Source: Phycisphaeraceae bacterium (GTDB taxonomy: Bacteria > Planctomycetota > Phycisphaerae > Phycisphaerales > Phycisphaeraceae). From it: DNA of 64,000 nucleotides. Position numbers and translations under genes: made by a program. Each line of letters begins with the position of its first letter. Within the stretch, counting starts at the first letter, position 1. The stretch spans positions 1 to 64,000 of the forward strand of contig NYZC01000333.1 in the NCBI GenBank assembly GCA_002686995.1, in the 5' to 3' direction. Shown in pieces: positions 48,918 to 58,188 of this stretch. Under the pieces are notes generated by a model. The model did not search any database and was not told the DNA's origin. It saw only the letters and a list, made by a program, of their open reading frames with translations.

Positions 48918-50300
48918 CTAGACGGTCTGTGCCACCAGGTTGGACTGCTTCCACTTCTTGAGCTTCAATCCGAGCGTGCGCACGCAGATGCCCAGCGCCT
49001 CGGCCGTGCGCTGCCGATTGCCGTTGAACGTGTCGAGCGTCCGGAGGATCTGCTCGCGCTCGACGTCCTCGAGCCGCGCGATCGGCCGCGCGGCGCCCGC
49101 GGCATCCCCTTCGGCCGACGGGTCGGGCCGCGCCGCGAGCCAGGGCTGCACGATGCTGGCGCGAATGACGCCGCCCCGCGTGAGCACGCTCGCGCGCTCG
49201 CAGATGTTGCCCAGCTCCCGGAGGTTGCCGGGCCAGTGGTAACCCATGAGTAGTTCCAGGGCCTCGCCGTCGAACACCGGCGCGTCGCGCTGCTCGCGCA
49301 GCGAGACCTGGCTCAGAAAGTGCTCCGCGAGCAAAGGCACGTCCTCGATACGGTCTCGAAGCGGCGGCAGGTGCAGTGGCAGCACGTTCAACCGGTAGTA
49401 CAGGTCCTCGCGAAAGGAGCCGTCGGCGACGCACTCCACGAGGTCGCGGTTGGTGGTCGCGATCACCCGCACGTCCACCTGGATCGTCATGCTCGAGCCG
49501 ACGCGCTCGAACTGCTGCTCCTGGAGCACGCGCAGCAGCTTCGCCTGCAGCGGCGGCTCGATCTCGCTGATCTCGTCGAGCAGGATCGTGCCCCCGTCCG
49601 AGAGCTCGAACCGGCCCTTCCTCAGCACGTCGGCGCCGGTGAACGCCCCGCGCTCGTGCCCGAACAGCTCGCTCTCGAGCAGGCTGCTGGACAGCGCGGC
49701 ACAGTTGAGGAACATCAGCACGGCGTCGCGGCGCGGGCTGTGGGCGTGGATCGTCCGCGCGACGACCTCCTTGCCCGTGCCCGATTCTCCGCTGATCATC
49801 ACCGTGCCCTGGCTGTGCGCGATCTGCTGGATCTGCTGCGCAAGCTGGCGCATCGGGTCGGAACGGCCGACCAGCATCGGGGCGCCCGTGCGCTGCGGCT
49901 CGCTGCCGCGCAGCGCGACGTTCTCCTGGAGCAGCCGGCGGTGCTCGACCGCCCGGCGCACGGCAAGGAGCAGCTGGTCCCCCTCGAACGGCTTCTGCAG
50001 GAAGTCGAAAGCGCCCTCCTTCATCGCCTCGACGGCCGTGTCCACGGTGCCGTAGGCGGTCATGATCAGCACCGGCACGTTCTCGTCCGCCGTCCGCAGT
50101 CGGGTGAGCAGCTCGAGCCCGTCCATCTCCGGCATCTTGAGATCCGTCAGGACGACGGCGGGCCGGTGTCGCGCGAGCAGTCCGAGCGCCGCGTCGCCGG
50201 ATCCGGCTGCGACGACCTGGTAGCCGCCGCGCTGCAGCGTGCTGCCCACGCTGTCGCGCATCATCTGCTTGTCGTCGACCACCAGGATCTTGTCGCTCAT
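48918..50300 (-). CDS. Sigma-54-dependent response regulator (NtrC family; FlrC/FleR-like)
   Basis: Receiver ILVVDDKQMMRDSV...VVLTDLKMPEMDG; AAA+ GESGTGKEVVART; GAFTGA motif FGHERGAFTGADVLRKGRFE; C-terminal Fis-type HTH. Confidence 0.95.
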   Translation of the reverse strand: MSDKILVVDDKQMMRDSVGSTLQRGGYQVVAAGSGDAALGLLARHRPAVVLTDLKMPEMDGLELLTRLRTADENVPVLIMTAYGTVDTAVEAMKEGAFDFLQKPFEGDQLLLAVRRAVEHRRLLQENVALRGSEPQRTGAPMLVGRSDPMRQLAQQIQQIAHSQGTVMISGESGTGKEVVARTIHAHSPRRDAVLMFLNCAALSSSLLESELFGHERGAFTGADVLRKGRFELSDGGTILLDEISEIEPPLQAKLLRVLQEQQFERVGSSMTIQVDVRVIATTNRDLVECVADGSFREDLYYRLNVLPLHLPPLRDRIEDVPLLAEHFLSQVSLREQRDAPVFDGEALELLMGYHWPGNLRELGNICERASVLTRGGVIRASIVQPWLAARPDPSAEGDAAGAARPIARLEDVEREQILRTLDTFNGNRQRTAEALGICVRTLGLKLKKWKQSNLVAQTV

Positions 50301-51241
50301 GATCCGGCTCCGGTCTCCGCAAGCGGTGCCAGAGGCAGGTTCAGCGTGAACACGGCGCCGCCGTCGTTTGCGACGGCGATCGCGCCGCCATGGGCGTCGA
50401 CGATGCGATGAACGATCGCCAGCCCGAGCCCCGTCCCCGTGTTCCGGGTCGTGAAGAACGGGTTGAAAATTCGATCGACGTCCTCGGTCGCGATGCCCGA
50501 ACCCGTGTCGCGCACCGCGATGATCAGGCGCGCGGCGGCCGTCCGCGCCGAAAGGGTCAGGGCGCGGGCATCGTCCGGCCGTGAAGGCGCCGGCTCCATC
50601 GCCTCGACGGCGTTGCGGATCAGGTTCAGCAGCGCCTGGTGAATCAGGACCGGATCGACGGCGACCCGCGGGGTCGGGGAAGGCACCTCGATCCTGAGAT
50701 CGATCCCCGCGGCATCGATCGCCGGCCGGTGCACGTCCGCGGCCTTGAGCAGCACCGCCCGAAGATCGGTGTCCACCGGACGCGGCTGGATGTCACGAGA
50801 AAAGCTCAGGACGTCGCTGACCACCGCGTTGAGACCGCGCACCAGGCCGCAAATCTTCTCGGCGTTCGTCGCGGCCGAGCGCATTCGCTCGGGCGGCACG
50901 GCCGCATCCGAATCGTCGGCGCCGTCAAGATCCTCGACCAGCATGCCTGCGTAGAGCTGGATCGCCGCGAGCGGATTGCGAATCTCGTGGGCGATGCCCG
51001 CGGCCATGGCGCCCAGCGCCGCGAGCCGCCGCGAGCGCTGAAGCTGCGCATCGCTGCTGGCCAGCTCGTCCTGGAGCCGCAGCACCTCGGTGCCCAGCGC
51101 CTCGTGGCTCTTCAGCAGCTTCTCCGTGGCCTCGTTGTATGAGCTGATGATGCCGGCGAGCTCCGTGACGCGCCGCGGATCGGCGCTCTCGGTCGGCCCG
51201 ACCATCATCGTCTCCGTCAAACCTGCAACGTCCACCACCAT
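50297..51241 (-). CDS. Sensor histidine kinase (soluble, FlrB/AtoS-like)
   Basis: H-box AAGIAHEIRNPLAAIQLYAGML; N-box LLNLIRNAVEAM; FTTRNTGTGLGLAIVHRIVDAHGG; no TM segment; overlaps regulator gene. Confidence 0.93.
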   Translation of the reverse strand: MVVDVAGLTETMMVGPTESADPRRVTELAGIISSYNEATEKLLKSHEALGTEVLRLQDELASSDAQLQRSRRLAALGAMAAGIAHEIRNPLAAIQLYAGMLVEDLDGADDSDAAVPPERMRSAATNAEKICGLVRGLNAVVSDVLSFSRDIQPRPVDTDLRAVLLKAADVHRPAIDAAGIDLRIEVPSPTPRVAVDPVLIHQALLNLIRNAVEAMEPAPSRPDDARALTLSARTAAARLIIAVRDTGSGIATEDVDRIFNPFFTTRNTGTGLGLAIVHRIVDAHGGAIAVANDGGAVFTLNLPLAPLAETGAGS

Positions 51242-51248
51242 CTTCCGT

Positions 51249-51722
51249 TCATCCCTGGCGATTCGTGAAACGATTGGCCGGCGCGGCCGCCGAGGCCGTG
51301 TAGGCCTGCCGCGCGGCGCCGGCCTGCTTGACGTGGCCGATATCCGCAGCGGTGCGCTCCTGGGTCTCCTTCAGGACGTGGCAATCGTCGTCGTCCGACT
51401 TCATGATGCGCTGGAGCTGGTCTTCAGCGCGACGCACCAGCGCACCCACCCGATCGCGCTGACCGGCGTCGAGGCGCGCCACGACCTCGTTCCAGCGCGC
51501 CCGATACGGATCGAGCTCGCCGTGAATCTCCTGAAGCTGGTCGATCAGCGCCTGTCGCCGGTTCAGCAGGTCGAGCAGCTCGGTGGCGCGGCCCTTGCTG
51601 GCCAGTTCGGCCTGCTCGGGCCCTTTCGCGCACAGATCGCCGAAGAGCGCGTCCTGGCGCTGCAGGAGATCGATGAGCCGGTCGATGTCGAGGTCGCAGG
51701 AGGTGGTGGTCGATGCGGTCAT
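51249..51722 (-). CDS. FlgN-like flagellar chaperone (tentative)
   Basis: 157 aa helical; IDRLIDLLQRQDALFGDLCAKGPEQAELASKGRATELLDLLNRRQALIDQL; position in flagellar operon. Confidence 0.5.
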   Translation of the reverse strand: MTASTTTSCDLDIDRLIDLLQRQDALFGDLCAKGPEQAELASKGRATELLDLLNRRQALIDQLQEIHGELDPYRARWNEVVARLDAGQRDRVGALVRRAEDQLQRIMKSDDDDCHVLKETQERTAADIGHVKQAGAARQAYTASAAAPANRFTNRQG

Positions 51723-51840
51723 CCATGACCCTTCCGCAAGCGGAGCATCCGCGCCGGGCTCGATCCATCGGCCCGGGGAACGACGCTGGAGTTATCGGCT
51801 ATTTGTCCCCGACGTCCTCAATCATTCGCAGAAGGTTCAG

Positions 51841-51870
51841 CGCATCCCAGCGCATCCCAGCGCATCCTAT
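51841..51870. repeat. 10-bp tandem repeat, 3 copies
   Basis: CGCATCCCAG CGCATCCCAG CGCATCCTAT. Confidence 0.9.
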
Positions 51871-51944
51871 TGATACGAGAATCCGTCAAGGAGATATGCC
51901 CCCACCCCTCCTTATGAACGGGGGACTTCGGAGCCCCGATCCTG

Positions 51945-54377
51945 TCACTCCGCCTTCGACATCGACAGGTCAAGCTCGCTCGACCACCGCAGCCAGTCGC
52001 GCCAGTGATCACGGTTCATCGGCAGCGACTCGTCGTCGAACGCCTCGTCGGGGATCCGCTTGAGATGGAACCGGGCCCGCTCGTTGGCCAGTCGGGCCTG
52101 CTCGAAATTGCCCTGCTCGGCGTGGGCGTTGACGATCTGGACCAGGGCCACCAGCGACGCCGGCTGGCCCTCCCAGCGCTTGGCCGCGAGGTCGTACAGC
52201 GTGATCGCCTCGTCCCACTGCCGAAGCTGGAACGCGCAGTCGCCCCGGTAGAAGTAGCTGTTGCGCAGGTGCGTCAATTCGACCTCGGTGAGCAACTCCG
52301 CGGGCCGCTTTTCGAGCCGATCGATCACGCGGTTATATAAGGATCCGGCCTCCTGGAGCCGCTGGGTCCGCTCGCGCTGCAGCACCCTCTGCTGCGACTG
52401 GGGCAGCACCTCCTCCAGCTTCGCGTCGATGCCGGCGACCGAGCGCTGGTAGGAATCGGCGAGATGGAACAGCAGGGCCGCCGCGTCGCGGGCGGACCCG
52501 TCCGGATCCTCGGGAACGAAGCGGGTCACCGCGGTGGCGAAGCGCGCGATCGCGTCCGCGTACTCGCCAAGCCGGAAATGCAGGCGTCCGGCCTCGACCA
52601 GGGCGAGCCGGTACTGCTCACTGTCCGGGGTGATGGTCGGGTGATCGGAGAGGACCGCCGCGAGACGGTCCTTCGCCTTGTCGTGCTCGCCAAGCTCGAC
52701 CAGGCACTGGACGAGCGGCAGAATGCTCTCGATCGCGACCTGCGACTGCGGCTCGGCGTCGATGACCTTCTGGAACTCCGTGATCGCGGGCCCGTACTGC
52801 TGGTCGGCCTGGAACGCCCGGCCCAGGCGATAGACGGCCCGCGGGTGGCGCGGATCGGACGCGCGGGTGCTGACGAACTGGGCGTAGGCGTCGATGGACT
52901 TCGCCCACAGCTCGGCGTCGTCATAGCAGACCGCGGCCTGCCACAGGCTGTGACCGTGCGCCTGGTCGTCGCCGATGGTGACGACCTCGGCGTGCTCGAG
53001 GTAATACTCCGCGGCCTTGCTGAACTGGATCGCGGCCTCCTGAAACGCGACGCCCGCTCCCTTGCGCGAGCCGTCCTTCAGCGATTCCGCCTTGCGCAGA
53101 TGATCGCGGGCGATCTGCTCGTGGGTGACGGCGAACCGGAGCGTCAGGTCGGCGGGCAGCTCGGCGTACAGCGGCACGAGCAGCACCAGGTAGCTCAGCG
53201 CCCGATCGTATTCGCGCTTGTCGAAGTTCAGGGCGTGGTGCGACCGCGCGATCCGCATCAGTTCGGCGCGCCGGGGATCCTCGGGCCACCCCGACTCGAC
53301 GAGACCGCGCGCCGCCTGCCCGAGGTGATCGATCGAATCGACGTGCCAGCCGAGCTTGGCCTCGCAGTCGCCCATGCCCATCAGCGCTTCGATCGTCACC
53401 GGCGCCCCGGGGAACTCCGTGACCACGCGGTTGAACGTGGACCGTGCCGACTCGACATCGTCGGACCCCGACAGGTCAAGCTGGCCGAGGCCGACGAGCA
53501 CCTCGGCGTTGAGGCCGTCGGTCGGCTCGAGGATCCGGCTGGTCTTCTCGAAATAGTCGCGTGCTTCGCCGAAGTCGCCCTTGCGCTGATGCGCCTGGGC
53601 CAGCAGCAGGAACAACCGGGCGAGATCGTCATGGCCGCCCTCCGTCGCGAGGCGCTGGATCTTCCGGTTGAGCTGGTCGATCGCGAGGACGATCTCCTCG
53701 CCGGTGATCCGCAGCTCCGCCCACTCGATCGCCGACCAGATCTCGCTGCCACGCCGCGCGGCGGCCTCGGCCTCGAATCGCAGCTCGTCGTCGTAGCGGG
53801 TCAGAAGCTCCATCAGCGCGTCGGGCGGCAGCGCCGACTTCTCCCGCCGGCGCTCGATGATCGTCCTAACCAGGCCGTAACGTCGCGACCGCGGCTCCTC
53901 TTCCATGCGCTCCACGATTCCAACCGCGTCGTCGAATCGGTGGAGCCCGATGTAGGTCATCGCCAGCCGCTCGAGCTGATCCGCGTCCGGCTTCGCGCCC
54001 AGCTCCTTCGCCCTCACGTAATAGTCGAGCGCGTTCTTGTGGTTGACGTCGAGATCCACGCCCATGTGGCGCTGCCGCAGGTAGATCAGGTCGGCACGCG
54101 CCATCCAGTGCTGCGCCTGCTCGGTCATCGAGGCCTCGGCGATATGCTCGGTGATCTTGTCCAGCTCGGCCTTCGCGCGGTCGAAGTCGGATGCCGCCAG
54201 CGCCGCCTCGGCGGATTTCAGCACGCCCGGGAAATCGTTCTCCTGCGGCTCGGGCAGCGAGAGCCAGATGCCCCCGACGAGCATCAAGACACCGGCAAGC
54301 AGCGTCGGCAGATGCCAGACCTGCGACCAGGAGGCTGCGTCGGCCTGAATGTCCTCGGTCTGATCCGCCATCGTCAC
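51945..54377 (-). CDS. TPR-repeat protein with N-terminal TM
   Basis: 810 aa; LLAGVLMLVGGIWL TM; multiple TPR-like helical pairs (AVYRLGRAFQADQQYGPAITEFQKVIDAEP). Confidence 0.8.
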   Translation of the reverse strand: MTMADQTEDIQADAASWSQVWHLPTLLAGVLMLVGGIWLSLPEPQENDFPGVLKSAEAALAASDFDRAKAELDKITEHIAEASMTEQAQHWMARADLIYLRQRHMGVDLDVNHKNALDYYVRAKELGAKPDADQLERLAMTYIGLHRFDDAVGIVERMEEEPRSRRYGLVRTIIERRREKSALPPDALMELLTRYDDELRFEAEAAARRGSEIWSAIEWAELRITGEEIVLAIDQLNRKIQRLATEGGHDDLARLFLLLAQAHQRKGDFGEARDYFEKTSRILEPTDGLNAEVLVGLGQLDLSGSDDVESARSTFNRVVTEFPGAPVTIEALMGMGDCEAKLGWHVDSIDHLGQAARGLVESGWPEDPRRAELMRIARSHHALNFDKREYDRALSYLVLLVPLYAELPADLTLRFAVTHEQIARDHLRKAESLKDGSRKGAGVAFQEAAIQFSKAAEYYLEHAEVVTIGDDQAHGHSLWQAAVCYDDAELWAKSIDAYAQFVSTRASDPRHPRAVYRLGRAFQADQQYGPAITEFQKVIDAEPQSQVAIESILPLVQCLVELGEHDKAKDRLAAVLSDHPTITPDSEQYRLALVEAGRLHFRLGEYADAIARFATAVTRFVPEDPDGSARDAAALLFHLADSYQRSVAGIDAKLEEVLPQSQQRVLQRERTQRLQEAGSLYNRVIDRLEKRPAELLTEVELTHLRNSYFYRGDCAFQLRQWDEAITLYDLAAKRWEGQPASLVALVQIVNAHAEQGNFEQARLANERARFHLKRIPDEAFDDESLPMNRDHWRDWLRWSSELDLSMSKAE

Positions 54378-54473
54378 CCCGGCGAGCGCGCCATTCGACT
54401 CCCGGCGATCGATAGATGCACCGACCGCGCTACAGGGTTATCGGCACGAAGTCCCCCCAGGCTTTGGGATTAC

Positions 54474-54494
54474 CCGGAAAGGTGGTCTTTCCGG
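54474..54494. terminator. Perfect 8-bp stem hairpin between PEP-CTERM gene and TPR gene
   Basis: CCGGAAAG-GTGGT-CTTTCCGG; no T-tract, so intrinsic terminator status is uncertain. Confidence 0.45.
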
Positions 54495-54533
54495 TCGCGA
54501 GCGCACACGAATCGAATCTCCGCGAAATGCGTG

Positions 54534-55511
54534 TCAAACGGGATTGAATTCCTCCCCCTCGACCGGACCGCGAGCCAGCCTCCCACCGTGCCTGCGGACA
54601 ATCAGCGGCACCCATCCCGCAAGCAGCGCCGCCAGCGCTCCGGGCTCGGGCACGATGCGCAGAATGGTCCCCGAGTCTCGCTGCCCGACGTACAAGGCGC
54701 CGTCCGGTCCGAACGCAATGCTCGTCAGCGGCTCGAAGCCCGAGCCGATCGTCGTCTTGTTTCCCTGCGCGTCGATGCGAACGATCGTGCCCGTCGGGTT
54801 GGTGGCCACGTAGAGATCGTTCCCCCAGATGCCGCCGGGCCCGATGGCCGGGCTGGGAACGGCCGGAACGTCATCCAGCGTCACGAACGGATAGGAGATT
54901 TCCGTCCCGTCAGCCTCGTAGTACCCGATCGTACCGTTCGTATACGCCGTGTAGAACCGGTTCTGCCCGTCGACGGCGATCTTGTGTGACCTGCGATTCG
55001 CTCCGCTCACGATCAGTTGATTCACCGTATAGGGCGCTGCGGCTCCGACGACCTCGTAAACGCCGTTCGGCGCCTGGGACGAATCCGCGAACAGCAAGCG
55101 ACCGTTGTTGTCGAAGGCCATGCCGTCCGCCTTTTCGGAGTACGTGACAAGGTTGGTCGCCGTCGCGCCGTCGATCCGCGATATGTACGCGCGTCCGCCG
55201 GCAATCACGCTGCCGGGGGTTCCCGAGAACGCGCCGACGCGGTCGACCTGCACCGAGATGGGTTCCGTGGGAAACAGCGGCCCGAACGTCTCGACCGGCG
55301 CGCCGCCCGGTCCGATGCGACGAATGAAGCTGTTCGGACCGCTCTTCGCGACGAAAAGCTCGCCTGCAGCATTGAACGAAAGCTGCATCGGCGGCGCCGG
55401 CACCGTGGCATAAGGCGAGAACGAGAAACCGGGGTCGAGCGTCTGGCCGAACGCGGAACCGGCGACGACGACGGCGATGAACAGAGACAGGGGGTCCTTC
55501 CAGCAGCGCAT
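54534..55511 (-). CDS. Secreted NHL/beta-propeller-like protein with PEP-CTERM-like sorting signal
   Basis: Signal peptide MRCWKDPLSLFIAVVVAGSAFG; C-terminus VPEPGALAALLAGWVPLIVRRHGGRLARG. Confidence 0.75.
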   Translation of the reverse strand: MRCWKDPLSLFIAVVVAGSAFGQTLDPGFSFSPYATVPAPPMQLSFNAAGELFVAKSGPNSFIRRIGPGGAPVETFGPLFPTEPISVQVDRVGAFSGTPGSVIAGGRAYISRIDGATATNLVTYSEKADGMAFDNNGRLLFADSSQAPNGVYEVVGAAAPYTVNQLIVSGANRRSHKIAVDGQNRFYTAYTNGTIGYYEADGTEISYPFVTLDDVPAVPSPAIGPGGIWGNDLYVATNPTGTIVRIDAQGNKTTIGSGFEPLTSIAFGPDGALYVGQRDSGTILRIVPEPGALAALLAGWVPLIVRRHGGRLARGPVEGEEFNPV

Positions 55512-55736
55512 CGTGAATCCTTTCAGATGGGAAACCTGGATGGAGATGCGATGACGCCGCAACCGGCGCGCATGCCCGGCCACCTGGAATCCTGCCGGAC
55601 CACCGATCGCAATCAGTTGATCGCGTCCCGCATCTCGCCGATCGTTCGCCGTGCGTTAACACGACTTGCCCAATTGAAAGGAAGGTAACGATCAGACTAA
55701 TGACGTGTCAAACGGAAGCTGGCATGCTGTGGCGTA

Positions 55737-56249
55737 TCAGGACGGGAGCACATCGTCCGCGCCGGTGGCGCCCATCGATTCACGGATTTGCCGCTCGAGA
55801 CCGTGCGGAGAGTAATCGCGACGAACCGGAATCCTCAGGAGAGGGAGTCCAGCAACCCTTAGCGCCTCTTCGACGAAAACGTCTCGTTCCTTGCGATCTC
55901 GACGTGAATGTGACGCGTCATCCAATTCAATCGCCAACATCGGTCGGATCGATTCAAGTTCACAAAGAACAAAGTCGACATGCTTCGATCGAATTCTGTT
56001 GAAATAAGACTGCCGACGCTCGGTTCCGCGAGGAATGTACACCAGGTCGGCAAGGCGAACCATCGCAAAGACATGAAACCGACCACCAGCCACATCAAAA
56101 AGTGCATGAAAGAAAGAACGCTCCGCCTTCGTCAGAAGATAGTCCTTTCGCAGGTAGGGAAGAAGACCGGCCGCTTCTCCTGACGCCTGATTGATTCCCA
56201 GGAATCGAAGTACCGAAGGCAGGCAGCCTTGTGAAGCTTCGCGGGCCAT
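55737..56249 (-). CDS. DUF2726-domain protein
   Basis: YLLTKAERSFFHALFDVAG, RSKHVDFVLCELESIRPMLAIELDDASHSRRDRKERDVFVEEALRVAGLPLLRIPV. Confidence 0.8.
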   Translation of the reverse strand: MAREASQGCLPSVLRFLGINQASGEAAGLLPYLRKDYLLTKAERSFFHALFDVAGGRFHVFAMVRLADLVYIPRGTERRQSYFNRIRSKHVDFVLCELESIRPMLAIELDDASHSRRDRKERDVFVEEALRVAGLPLLRIPVRRDYSPHGLERQIRESMGATGADDVLPS

Positions 56250-56292
56250 ACGATTGTCTTGTTACGCCAAATCGGACCGGATTCGGATGCCC

Positions 56293-57418
56293 TTACCCGC
56301 TCCCGGCCTTCGCCCTTCGCTTCAGCTCCGCGTCGATGAACCCCATCACGTCGCCGTCCAGGACGCGCTGCGGATTGCCCATCTCGAAGCTCGTCCGGTG
56401 GTCCTTCACGCGGTTGTCATAGATGACGTAGCTGCGGATCTGCGTGCCCCAACCCATGTCGAGCTTGCCGCCGGTCGCCGCGGTAAGCTCGGCCTGGCGC
56501 TTCTGCTCCTCGAGAAGCTCGAGACGGCCGCGGAGAATGGAGATCGCGCGCTTCTTGTTCTGCTCGAGCTTGCGCTCGACCGAGCAGACGATCATGATCG
56601 ACGTCGGCTTGTGCACGAGTCGGACCGCGGTCGCCAGCTTGTTGACGTTCTGGCCACCGGGCCCCGACGAGCGTGCGAACGGCGTGATCTCCAGGTCGTT
56701 ATCGTCGATTTCGAGCTCACCGTCGTCGTCGAACTCGGGCACGACCTCGACCGCGGCGAAGCTCGTCTGCCGCTTGCCCTGCGCGTTGAACGGCGACACC
56801 CGCGCGAGCCGGTGCGTGCCGCGCTCCGCCGAGAGGTATCCGTACACCATCGGACCCTTGATGTAGAGCGTGACGTCCTTGAGTCCGGCCTCCTCGCCGA
56901 TCGTCTTGTCGACTTCAGTGGCCTTCCAGCGCATCTGGTCGCAGCAGCGCAGGTACATGCGCATCAGCATCTCGGTCCAGTCCTGGGCTTCGGTCCCGCC
57001 CTCGCGCGAGTAGATGGAAAGGTAACAGTTGCGCGCGTCGTACTTGCCCGACAGCAGCGACATCGACTCGACGCGATCGATGTCGGTCCGCAGCGCGGCG
57101 ATCGACTGGTCGACCTCGGCCCGCGTGTCCTGGTCGTCGGCCTCTTCGGCCATCTCCCACAGCAGCGCGGCCTCCTCGATGGCCTCGCCGGCCTGCTCGA
57201 CCGGCTCGATCTGAGCTTTGATCGCCTTGAGCTGCGCGACGGTGTCGTTCGCCTTCTTGGGATCGTCCCAGAATTCCGGCGCGTTCATCTTCGCTTCAAG
57301 CTGCTGGAGCTCGGACTGCTTCTGGTCGCAGTTAAAGAGAGTCGCGGATCGTTAAAATCCGCGCCTGCAGGTCCTTCAGGAGAGAAGGAATATTCTCGTT
57401 CTGGAAGGTCTCGCCCAT
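56293..57418 (-). CDS. prfB: Peptide chain release factor 2, predicted +1 programmed frameshift
   Basis: Main ORF 56293-57288 contains [18 protein letters not shown]-type motif ([12 protein letters not shown]). Upstream zero frame from ATG 57418: [28 protein letters not shown]-stop(TAA); +1 shift at CTT-TAA-C continues [30 protein letters not shown], matching RF2 N-terminal architecture. Confidence 0.9.
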
Positions 57419-57478
57419 GTGGGCATGCTAACCGGTCTGAAGACGGCGGTCCAGGGGCGAGGGCGGAGGGGAAAAATC

Positions 57479-57579
57479 AAGCTATTCGTCATTAGCCCAT
57501 CGTTATTCTTCAATTCGGACTCGGTGTCCGGCGCGCGTCCGAAATGAACAATAACGATTGGCTTAATGACTAATAGCTT
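57479..57579. repeat. AT-rich long imperfect inverted repeat (arms about 41 bp)
   Basis: Left AAGCTATTCGTCATTAGCCCATCGTTATTCTTCAATTCGGA; reverse complement of right arm AAGCTATTAGTCATTAAGCCAATCGTTATTGTTCATTTCGGA. Confidence 0.85.
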
Positions 57580-57598
57580 AATGACTAGAATGATCTCC

Positions 57599-58144
57599 AT
57601 GAAAGACGCCGCGACGGACAAACCCGTTCGGCTGGCGCTGCCCGGCTGGAAAAAGGGGCTGCTCATCGGCTCCGTCGCGATGATGGTCGTCGGCGGCGCC
57701 GCGACGCTGGCGGGAACGCTCCTCTCGGATGGGGGCGCCGCGCCCGCTTCGAACCGCAATCCTGCACTGCCGATGCCGCACGGGTTCGCCGCCGAGGTGA
57801 CAACGGACGAATCCGCCGATGACGGTGAGCCCGAGGAGGGCAGCATCTGGTCGCCGTTCATCTTCAGGATGGGCTTCAGCTTCTTCGTGGGCTTCTGCAT
57901 CGCGTACGCCGTGCGCACGTTCTTCAAGATCACGATGCTCGTCGCGGGCGTCGTGCTGCTCGCGATCTTCGGGCTCCAGTACGCCGGCGTGGTGGACGTC
58001 GACTGGCAGGCCATGAAAGGACACTTCGATAACATTTCGGGATGGCTGCTCGACCAGGTCAGCAGCTTCCGCGGTTTCATCTCGGGCATGCTGCCCTCGA
58101 GCGCCGCCGGCGCCGCGGGGATGGTGATCGGGTTGAAGAGGTAG
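57599..58144 (+). CDS. FUN14-like membrane protein
   Basis: MGFSFFVGFCIAYAVRTFFKITMLVAGVVLLAIFGLQYAGVVDVDW ... GMLPSSAAGAAGMVIGLKR. Confidence 0.65.
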   Translation: MKDAATDKPVRLALPGWKKGLLIGSVAMMVVGGAATLAGTLLSDGGAAPASNRNPALPMPHGFAAEVTTDESADDGEPEEGSIWSPFIFRMGFSFFVGFCIAYAVRTFFKITMLVAGVVLLAIFGLQYAGVVDVDWQAMKGHFDNISGWLLDQVSSFRGFISGMLPSSAAGAAGMVIGLKR

Positions 58145-58188
58145 CCTTGGATCTTCTTGCAGACGGCGCGAACCTGCAGTTCGAGCTG

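Noticed and set aside
52464-54989. 841-aa plus-strand ORF opposite the TPR gene
   Set aside because: Antisense shadow, biased composition, spans intergenic region with no plausible domain.
56293-57418. prfB as a frameshifted pseudogene
   Set aside because: The only break is at the conserved RF2 recoding position (CTT-stop-C) and the rest of the frame is intact, so programmed frameshifting is the better reading.
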